Shown one piece after another: positions 55,899-64,000 of a stretch of DNA of 64,000 nucleotides. The stretch is taken from assembly GCA_025504975.1 (NCBI GenBank), contig JANUWI010000010.1, positions 806,001-870,000 on the forward strand. Direction: 5' to 3'. A model generated the notes under the pieces. The model was not told the origin of the DNA, ran no database searches, and was given only the letters and a program-made list of their open reading frames with translations. Both the position numbers and the translations under genes were made by a program. The DNA comes from Plenodomus lindquistii. Taxonomy: Eukaryota > Ascomycota > Dothideomycetes > Pleosporales > Leptosphaeriaceae. Positions within the stretch are counted from its first letter, which is position 1, and each line of letters starts with the position of its first letter.

Positions 55899-57087
55899 AT
55901 GGGTCGCAGAGATCGGCTCATCAGCACCTCCATCCTACGCGCCATCTTCCGCAGTCAATCAGAACAGGACGATGAAGAAACGCATCTAGGGATATTCGCC
56001 CGTATCTGGGCTTTCTTTGCAATCTTCAGTCTGCCACTTGCCAGATATCGATCATCGCTGTTCAAGAACCTGAGGAACGATGTCTGGGTTATCGAGGAAG
56101 AGGGATACACAGAGAGCTTCCGGAGCCCAAGCAAGAACAAGCGAACGGATCTCGTAGCCATTGGAGACCTGGGTTATTCAGGCTCGGTATGTTACTTACA
56201 GAAAGCCATGTCCATATACGACTAATTTGTGCAAGACGTTCTTCACGACGCCCAACTCCAAGTACCTGATCAAGTCACTGCCACGCAAATTCGAACAGTC
56301 CTTCTTCCGCGATCGTCTTCTCGAGCCTTACGCCGAACACATGCAGTCCGACAACGACTCTCTCCTCGTCCGCATCACCGACTTGCTCTACAGTCAAACA
56401 CCCACAATCGGCGCTGCTGTAGGAGCTGCGCCCAGTCACCACATAGTCATGGAGAACATTCTTTACGGAAAGTCCAGTTGCACCAAGGATCAGCAGAAGC
56501 AATGGGAAACATATGATCTCAAACCTAAAGATTACTTCTATCCTGAGAGAGACGTTGCTGGTGGCAGGCTGGCTCCAGAAAGCGTCAAAGAACGATTGAT
56601 CGACGAGTTCAACGACAAAATCAGGGTGACCATAGATCAGAAGGAGGAACTCATTGCACAACTTACCCGCGATTCGCAGATCCTACAAGCCAGTAATGCG
56701 GTGGACTATTCTCTGTTCTTGGTTCGCTACCCTGCAGATCTTGACTCACCAGACAACAACAGTATACCGATCCCACCTGGACGTGGTTCCTCATGGCGCA
56801 ATGGTGTTGTCTCGAGAGACAAACAATGGATCTATCGCGCCGTAGTCTTGGATTTCTTCTGGGCGAAAGACGCATTGCAAGCACAGACACTCACAGGACT
56901 GGTCAAGTTATTCAACACGCTCAAATTTGGCAAAGATCATGGCCCAATGAGCATAACAACTACCAGTGAGGAGTACAGACAGAGGTTCCTCGGCATGGTT
57001 GACGACATGGTCGAAGTACTGGATAGCGCTGGACAGCCTTCGGGCCAAGTACGATTTCCATTGGCCACAGACGCTGAGAATGCTTAG
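55899..57087 (+). CDS. Compact phosphatidylinositol-phosphate kinase-like protein
   Basis: Two exons: 55899-56186 and 56236-57087 (49-nt intron), giving 379 aa, which is little more than a kinase domain; yeast Mss4 is about 780 aa and Fab1 over 2,000. Recognisable PIPK elements: SSLFKNLRNDVW at the N-lobe, GDLGYSGSTFFTT (glycine loop, here with Tyr), the ATP-binding Lys109 in YLIKSLPRKFE, DYSLFL at 253 (the family's conserved MDYSLL, with Asp kept), IYRAVVLDFFWAKDAL with Asp302 at the metal-binding IID position, and LKFGKDHGPMSITTTSEEYRQRF, matching the activation-loop and C-terminal signature. Changes in all these motifs make it divergent. It may be a lipid kinase or an inactive relative; I cannot tell the substrate class. 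The true ATG is at 55899. Confidence 0.8.
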
Positions 57088-58446
57088 GAGACGGAGATTG
57101 GATAGGTTACACGAGTATTTTGCTATGACGCGCAGTCGTCTTGGATATCCGAGTGTACTTGGTCTCAGACATTATCAGATACCCACAACATGTTGCTCAC
57201 ACGCACTATATATAGTTAATGATTTGATTTGCCTTGCTTGTATAGTCACACTTCAGTAAGAAATTCACAGTCTCGATCAGAAGAAGCATTCGTATCAGTC
57301 GCATTCTGAGCCTTTTGGCCATTTCGGACGAGCACATCGCAGTCAAAACAAGCATCAAATCCAAGTCGTACTGCCCCGGTGGGTGTGAATGCAGAGTCCG
57401 CGTGACTGACTGCAACACAAAGGGGTGTCATGAGAGCGGTGAAGCGACCGTTACAAGCATGCCGTCATTGCGCAGCTCACCAAGAGCTTGGTCTCTGGAC
57501 GTGACGAAGTTTGCCAGCGCATCATGAGCTACGGCTCAGGAAGTACGTCCAAGTGACCTGCGTCACGACGACTCCCGATATGCCGTCGATCCAAATTCTA
57601 CACAGATGCTGCCATTGGCTTGGGCGGCGAAGAAAGGGTGTAGGCACAACCAGTCTCGTCACTCGTGGCTTTTGCAAGACGGCGTAAGAGCTGCAAGTGG
57701 TCACGAGGGAGTTGAACTGTCTGACCCACCTTGCGTCATGGCGACGCTCTACCGTGCTGCCGATCATCTGGCGCCGTAGGAGTGCATGCGAGAATGAACA
57801 ACAATTCCATGTCGAAGTCAAGAATGCCCTATGGACTCTTACCGACATGTGTACCCTGCGCGACGGCGCTTCCACGGCAGTGGATAATGGCGGACGGATG
57901 CTCCAGAAGGTGGAATACAGGGGAAGCCTCGCTGTGCGGCTCCAATGAAACCCGGGCCATGAGGCGAGCTTTGATGTGATTCGATGCGATGACGTCGTTG
58001 CCGTCTACGTGCGTCGCGCTGTGGTCGAGTACACACCGTCTCAGCGGGCAGCAGTATCGTGAGAATGGTATAGCGTAGAAGATCCCAGACATAATTGCTT
58101 CCTTCCCACGGGCAGTGCAGTGCAGCACTCGCCCGTCACTTGCCACTTGCCATTAGCCCTTCCAGAAAGCGCGTCTGTTCCCCTTATACGCGGAGAGTAG
58201 GAAAGACAAACTCTGACACCACACCGCGCATCTACAAATCCATCTACTCTGCTACATTGTTCACACCATTACACCACGGACTAACATCCAGCCAATCACT
58301 CTCATTTTTTTCCACCTGCAGCACTACATCAACCTCCGCCACCGCCAGGGCTACTGCTTGCGCGCCAATCACAGCACTGCTTCTCGCAGTCCTACGTCAC
58401 CCCGCCGGTCACCCCATCCGGGTTCTGGCGCAGAACCCGTTGAAAC
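57088..58446. other. 1.4-kb interval with no supported gene
   Basis: Between two plus-strand genes. Frames of 105-117 codons exist on the minus strand but start with GTG or lack domains. The last 250 bp are C/A-rich, as in fungal leaders. Confidence 0.45.
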
Positions 58447-60261
58447 ATGTCCGTCCTCGCCTTCAAGGCCCTTAGTTACGGCGCAGAGCAGATTCCAGAC
58501 AAGTTCTTCGAAAAAATCCCCGGTGGATTCTTCTCGGCGCAAGACACCAAGGACATCAAGCAGGGCCGCAAAGACCGCAAGGACGACAAAGACAGAGAGC
58601 GACAGAGGAGCGAAGACCGATCTGAAAGACGCAACTCTCGTCGAGACCGCTCCCCGCCAACCGACTACTCTGATCATAGCGCATACGACGATAACACCGA
58701 CTACGAGCGCGAACGCGAGCGGCGGAAGAGGGAGCGCAGACGGGCAAAGAGCGCAGGGAGATCTTCTAGTCGAAGCCTGAGTCGAGGCAAGAACACCAGG
58801 AGCAGCAGAGACTTGGACGGAGAAAACAGCGATTCTAGGGACATGGCTCAACCAGAGCAGGGTGCGCCCTACTTCCCACCCCCGCCAACCGGCGAGTACA
58901 AGCCGTACAACCCACAGGACTACTCGCCTCCGCCGGCGCAGAATGCACACAGGCCTTCATCAGCCATCCCTGCTTATGGCTACTCTCCACAGGTAAACTA
59001 TTTTTCAAATTTTCGACGGCGCGCGACACTGCCATCAACACCTGAATACCCAACGCCGGTGAACTCTTGTCCACCGCAACTAATGAACAGGCCGCCGTCG
59101 AGCGCGTCTTCGTTTCCGTTCCTTCCACCCCCTTTGCTTCGCAACCTCTCTCGTGGTACTCCTGTGTCTGCAGCGTTTTCTCCCTCCTACGAGCCGCCTC
59201 TTGCGGCATTGCTTCAACGACCACCTACTAACTCCCCGAAGCCAGCCGCTGCACAAGCCTACATCCCACAACAATCCTCTGGCCTGCGTGATGCGCCTCG
59301 ATCTGCCGCATCAAGGTACACTCCTGGACCTGGATACGCTCCGTCTCCTCCAGTGGACCCTGCATTTCCTCCTCCACCAGTAGGCACACGCTCGCCGCCA
59401 TATAGTCCCTATAATCCCTCCGACTATCCTCCAGGCAATGCTAGCTATGGCAGCAACACTTACCCGTCACCGCCTCCATTCGAACGTCAGCGATCCAACT
59501 CTCAGCCACCATACGCATACGGCGGCAATGCTCCGTACCCAACCTACATTCCTCCTTCTGCCGACCAACAAGTCGTAACCTCTTCCGACCAACCACTCAG
59601 TCGCCGTGGCAGTACAAGACCCCGTCGCGAACACCGACACAGGGCCATGTCTGCAGACTCGCATTCACGTTCCAGCAAAGACCACCGCCAAGACAGCTCG
59701 CGCATGGGCAAAGTGCGCGAGAGGTTCGACGGCATGGATTCGCGTGAGAGGGGTCTGGCGGCTACGGTGGGAGGTGCGTTGGCGGGAGGACTTGCGGGAA
59801 GGCAGATGGGGAAGAGCAGGCTAACCACTCTCGTAGGCGCGGCGGCGGGTGCCATAGGAGGTCGTACCTTCGCAGACCAACGATCAAAGTAAGTGTCTTC
59901 GTGATCTGTGGGTTGTCATGTCTGATGACTAACATACAATGTGTATAGAAGTCGAGGCGAGCGACGATCCCGGTCTCGATCTCGGTCTCGATTCCGGTCA
60001 CGGTCCCGATCACGTGCGAGGAGCCATAACCACGAGCGTAGCAAAGACACAGGTCTCCGGGCTAGAAGTCGCAGTATTATTGATCGCTTCCGCTCAAAGT
60101 CGCGGGGGCCGGATGAGCGCGATAGCCGCGCTGATAGACGCGATCGCCGGCCCGATCATGGATATGATCGTGATGGTGATGAGTATGATTACTTCAGCAG
60201 TGAATCTGAGGGTGACGGATCGCCTGTACAGACCAGACGGCGCAGGAGGAGAGACTATTGA
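58447..60261 (+). CDS. Proline-rich, Arg/Ser-rich protein with glycine zipper (DUF3824-like)
   Basis: Exons 58447-59888 and 59949-60261 (60-nt intron), giving 584 aa as translated. Order: LAFKALSYGAEQIPDKFFEKIPGG at the start; an Arg/Asp/Lys-rich stretch (45-110); a long Pro/Tyr/Ser-rich section with DUF3824-like spacing (PPPPTGEYKPYNPQDY); then RERFDGMDSRERGLAATVGG, GLAGRQMG and LVGAAAGAIGGRTFADQ, a glycine-zipper segment of about 40 residues. The C-terminus is an RS-type repeat tract (RSRSRSRFRSRSRSRAR) ending in an acidic and then basic tail. Low-complexity content makes function guesswork. A 249-nt in-frame stretch, 58993-59241, has a GT donor and CTACTAAC branch and may be an intron; removing it gives 501 aa. 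Confidence 0.72.
58993..59241 (+). other. Possible in-frame intron in the DUF3824-like gene
   Basis: Begins GTAAAC right after a CAG and has a T-rich start unlike the codons around it. CTACTAAC lies near its end and the acceptor is GAAG. Length is a multiple of three, and excision joins YGYSPQ to PAAAQAYIPQQ in frame. A second possible acceptor (AACAG at 59090) would shift the frame to an early stop. Confidence 0.4.
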
Positions 60262-63124
60262 ATCAAGCATGTGAAGTCGACTGGCCGACAAGATTGAAAC
60301 ACGTGCCGACGGAAGATCGGGACAGATAGTTTTCCAGGCGTGAGCGATAGAGTAGCGAATGCAATGATTGTATCATTATCTTCCTGTTTTGTAATGTTTT
60401 CGGCCCGTTTTATTGTACCTTGTGCGTGGTTCCCATGCACGGATTTACAGTACGGATATAACTGGGAAATACGACGTGTGACTGGTACTGGTACGCTGGA
60501 ACGCCTGGTGCGAATCTTAGGTTGCTCCTGGTCCTTTTCCGCATGGATGAGTTTTTGTACCGTGTTTACATCATAGCAAAGAGACCAAGTCGGCGTGGCG
60601 AATGCAGCGATCGAGATGGTCTTGACGACGCAAATTGCTGTTGTTTATGCGCTTCTCTTTGCCTGGTCCCTTCTTGTCCGGCAATCATTCCCAATTCCCG
60701 AGCGTGACAGGCCGAATGGAGGATGCGTGCGTGCGTGACTCCATGAGCTTGCTTGCCAGCAATCGGACCTGATTGCATCTGGACCAGATGTTGCGGTTGC
60801 ACATGCAGTCCCCCGGTGTCCACGTATAGAGTGTATCGCCTCCCACGAGATGCAGATTGCGTGACAAAGTGGAGCACGTTCAGGCTCCAGGCTCGGCTGT
60901 CCTTCCCCCCTGATCGACCTTGGGCTATGGGCCTGGAAATTCAGGCAAACATGTCGCCGAGAGATTTAGCTGGGCGAGTCTTACAGAGCGAGGGGTGTGG
61001 ACCAAACAGGCTGCATCTGTTGGGTCTGATTGATATATTCGGACCGGTGGGTTATGAAGGATGGTTACTGCAAGAAGGAGGCGTGGCGGAGTGGGATGCG
61101 TTCGCCGGTTTCACGCCGATGGTTTGTGTGTGGGAAGCATGGGGAACAAGGTCACGGGGGGCATGTGATGGGATGGCTCATTGCGGTGGTACTTGATACT
61201 TTACGGAGATGGCCGCCATGCTCTACTCGAGGTGGGATTGCCTGCACCGAGAAGCCGAGATGAGCCGTGATATTTGGGGGTCATGGTGGTGGTGGGTTGT
61301 TCGGATAGTGGTGAGGATGTTTCGGATGGTGGTGCTCAGTCCTTTGCTGGTCCGTTTGTTGTGGGAGCGTAGATGGTCTGGCTTGCTCTACTCTTCTACT
61401 CTTACACGCCCTGTGGGCCTGGGTGCAGCAGCCGATGCGATCTGGACGGCGGTACCCAGCATGTCCTGGTCGGGCATACTTCGCGTGGAAGCGTGCATCC
61501 GCAGCCGCGCTGCAAAGTGTGGGTACACTAACACCTGCTACTGATCTCCCATGTGCGTACCCGCCCTTGCGGCTCTGTGGCGTCAGCGGGCGTCTGAACA
61601 CTGTACCGTGGTAGTCTAAGAGTACAGTAGCAAAGGGCCAAGGCATGCTCTGCTCAGGCGGTGCTTCCTGTGGCTTTGTCGGTCTGAGCGGCACCACAAC
61701 CATGCTCGAGCCAAGGCGCCAGCGTACCGATGGAGCCTGTTCCCGCAACAATCGAGCGCAGCGGTCGTGGTTGGTGTTGATGGTCTACTGCATGCTGTTC
61801 TCCATCTGCTCCCCCCTCGCCCTTTGTTGATACCGCAGAGCCTGTTCCTCTGTCCAGCCGCCGCGGAATTGCGCCCGTGCCGACATCATTATCGAACCAC
61901 GCGTAGCAATATGCCCGCGAGAGAAGCACCGAAGCCATCCTACCATTCTCCCATCTAGGCAACTTGTTCGTCTTATCCTGACGAAATTGCCGAACCGGCG
62001 TGACCACACGCATCCCGCACAACCCACAATGCCGCCATGCCGAAGCTCAGCGCTGTGGATCTTTCGGTCCGCAACCACAATTCCAATATCCGTCTCAATC
62101 TTGACCCTGCACGCCCTGCTTCTCGATAACCACTGCAGTCACTGCACCCCCCCGCGCTAGCGGGCGATTGTATTGGTGTGTTCCAGAATGCCGACCTAGA
62201 ACGCTGCACATGGGGCGGCCCATGGGCTGCCATCTGGCCTGCGCGCTGTTCCGCATTGCCGTGCGGTAGAGTATCTACTGTACGGTGCCAAAGACCCCAA
62301 GTGTTCCCTCCCAGAACACGTTGCGAGGTCAGCGCGCTATAGGCCTAGGTTCCTGTCTACTCTAGCTGGGTCCCTGGATAATGATCGTCCATCACATCAC
62401 ACACCGGCCTTGACTCGACCGGAAACTTGCCCAGCCACAGCTAGTAAATCACAGCGGAGCACTACCCGAGCGGTGCAGCTTTTGCCCGGCCCTTTGTGTG
62501 CATCAATTGGAAGCCGCAAGGTAACAGCAAAGTTGGTGTTGCATAATCGGCGCTTCTTCGTTCGGTCTCTCAGAGCAAAAGCCGCCTTTTTGGCTCTTCT
62601 CGTCACTATTCGTGAAGGCGAAACAGTAGGGCGCGTGGCTCTTCAGGGTCTATACGCCGTTGTTTGCCTGATTTGCTAGGTTGGGCGAGTAAGCTTGTCC
62701 CGTAACATGGACATGGTGAAGCGAATAGGTCGACGTTTTCTGGGTCGACGAGGGATGCCGAAGACAAAGTGGAGTAGGATTTTTTGTGGTCCGCCGGCTT
62801 GGGAGTTGTCGATGGCAAAGACGTGGGGGGGTAGCCTCGAGTACAAAGACAAGTGAGAACCCAGCTGTGGCGCCAGAGGTCTTGTATCATCTTTTGTGAA
62901 GCGTCTTGTCTTCGTCTCCAAAACATCTGACCATACTAAGTTCAAGTTCGTCCACTTCCGAATCGGGACAGCCATTACCAACACAAAGAACAATACAACA
63001 GCCACCGAAGTCACCACACCCTTTAATAATGGATCACACTCCACGACTATTGACATCCTGCCCACCTGTACAAATATTGCCAGAGACCTCACAATCCACA
63101 CAGCAATTCTCAACAGATACCACT
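60262..63124. other. 2.9-kb interval with no strongly supported gene
   Basis: Mostly GC-balanced intergenic DNA. A minus-strand frame from an ATG near 63056 down to 62676 (about 126 codons) encodes one clear membrane helix (VVTSVAVVLFFVLVMAVPI) and would diverge from the gene at 63125. I list it as a candidate in the findings, not as a gene. Confidence 0.4.
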
Positions 63125-64000
63125 ATGGCACTACCGGCATCTACTACAACTTCCTCACACTCACCCTTCCTCAATCTCCCGCCCGAGGTCCGCCAAAGAA
63201 TCTACACCAATCTCCTCACAACCCCCGAACCAATACTTGGCCCCATCGCCCGCGGTGCCCAAACCTACTCCCTCCACACTTCCATCCTCCGCGTCTCTCG
63301 TCTCATCAACACCGAAGCACGCCCCGTCTTCTTCTCCCAAAACACCTTTGCCATCACAAGCCTCCCACCCTCCTCAGACGATGACTCCGACTCCGGCGCC
63401 GGCGCCTTTGAACCACCCCTCCAGCTAAAAGACCTGCCCCTAGTCCGGAAACTAGAAATCGACGTCCTCTTCTACCCAAAAGTGCTACGCGTGCTCGAAG
63501 GCCGCAAGTACGGTGGCTGGAGCCCAGTCTGCGAGGCAGCAGAGCGATATGTAGGGAGCTTGGTCGGCGTACTAGGAGCAGTGGAGAAGTCACTCCTCTC
63601 GCTGCGATTGAGCGCGGATACACGACGATATACCCCCGTGCCGCTTCCCGTCTCACAAAGACAAAGAAAAGGATCAGAGCATGAATACAAACCCGGAGAA
63701 GAGTACGGAGAGCTCGACATCCGCAAAGTCCTCACTGGATTCCACATGCTGGACCGCAACGCCCGGTTTCGCGAGGCGGTTGGCAAGCTCGCGCTCGTGC
63801 CTACCGTTGGCTTGCATTTCGACTTCATTGAGAGCTATTTCGACTTTGAGATTGAGAGGGATGTACTGTGTAATCAGCGATTTGCAGAGCTTGCGGGACA
63901 AGTCTTGGTGAAGCGGAATGATATCAGAGAGCGCATGGCGTTGCGGGAGATTGATCAAGATGGTGATACGGATATGGATGCCGAGGGCAGTGTCAGAATC
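63125..64000 (+). CDS. 2EXR/F-box-like protein, runs off the right edge
   Basis: The frame is open from ATG 63125 to the last base (292 codons). Residues 16-30 (FLNLPPEVRQRIYTNLL) and the following SILRVSRLINTEARPVFFSQNTF are the typical opening of the large fungal 2EXR/F-box-like family, which is usually 250-500 aa and of unknown molecular role. F-box-like parts may tie some members to ubiquitin ligases. Further in, LKDLPLVRKLEIDVLFYPK and HMLDRNARFREAV fit a leucine-rich or alpha/beta body. The chain ends in an acidic stretch (EIDQDGDTDMDAEG) at the edge, so the remaining length is unknown. No intron signs within the visible part. Confidence 0.75.
   Translation, partial: MALPASTTTSSHSPFLNLPPEVRQRIYTNLLTTPEPILGPIARGAQTYSLHTSILRVSRLINTEARPVFFSQNTFAITSLPPSSDDDSDSGAGAFEPPLQLKDLPLVRKLEIDVLFYPKVLRVLEGRKYGGWSPVCEAAERYVGSLVGVLGAVEKSLLSLRLSADTRRYTPVPLPVSQRQRKGSEHEYKPGEEYGELDIRKVLTGFHMLDRNARFREAVGKLALVPTVGLHFDFIESYFDFEIERDVLCNQRFAELAGQVLVKRNDIRERMALREIDQDGDTDMDAEGSVRI

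Noticed and set aside
1..64000. Secondary-metabolite cluster, mobile element, CRISPR or phage-type system
   Set aside because: There is no polyketide or peptide synthetase, transposase, integrase, terminal repeats or repeat-spacer array. The MFS carrier, NmrA-like and FAD proteins are far apart and do not form a cluster.

Overview
This is a stretch of nuclear DNA from a filamentous ascomycete (Pezizomycotina). Dothideomycetes/Pleosporales is my best guess; it rests on overall gene style and not on a diagnostic marker. The genes are spaced eukaryotic genes on both strands with short introns (mostly 45-100 nt), GT..AG borders and CTAAC/CTGAC-type branch sites. There are no operons. The set includes fungal markers: the ARG5,6 fusion precursor, a Dfg5/Dcw1-type GH76 wall enzyme, a Rax1-like RGS protein, a DUF1996 protein and a fungal ADAM protease. 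I rebuilt the spliced structures by hand from the reading frames; exon coordinates are in each entry.

Layout. 1-5.1 kb: a partial minus-strand gene off the left edge, a J-domain protein, then COX11 and a HIT zinc-finger gene diverging from a 242-bp gap. 6-12 kb: an NmrA-like oxidoreductase, a poorly supported small gene, and a long mitochondrial Msp1/ATAD1-like AAA ATPase with a second, degenerate AAA-like module. 12.6-18.3 kb: a monocarboxylate-type MFS transporter preceded by a perfect 13-bp inverted repeat, and a MABP1/WDR62-type WD40 protein. 19-25 kb: an ADAM metalloprotease and acetyl-CoA synthetase (facA). 26-33 kb: an unexplained long reading frame, a Ser/Thr-rich single-pass membrane protein, and ARG5,6. 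33.6-38.4 kb: the R-SNARE Snc1, a GPI-anchored GH76 enzyme and a SET-domain protein. 38.7-43.3 kb: a large Cys-motif protein and a Rax1-like RGS membrane protein. 43.3-47 kb is a gene-free interval. 47-53.7 kb: a DUF1996 protein with a 12-nt micro-exon, a hypothetical protein, an FAD-dependent amine-oxidase-like enzyme, the Qb-SNARE Vti1 with an (AC)n tract in its leader, and a SnoaL-like pathogen-related protein. 55.9-64 kb: a compact stand-alone phosphatidylinositol-phosphate kinase-like protein, a proline/RS-rich glycine-zipper protein, and a 2EXR/F-box-like gene running off the right edge.

The genes do not form an obvious pathway or biosynthetic cluster; this is ordinary mixed fungal gene content (mitochondrial assembly and metabolism, vesicle fusion, wall and surface proteins, signalling). 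I found no prokaryote-type system, no intact transposon, no CRISPR array and no convincing tRNA or rRNA. The items most worth a second look are the paired active/degenerate AAA protein, the minimal PIP-kinase-like protein, the DWYxLRG/Cys-motif protein, the 332-codon orphan frame at 26-27 kb, and the palindrome next to the MFS start codon.
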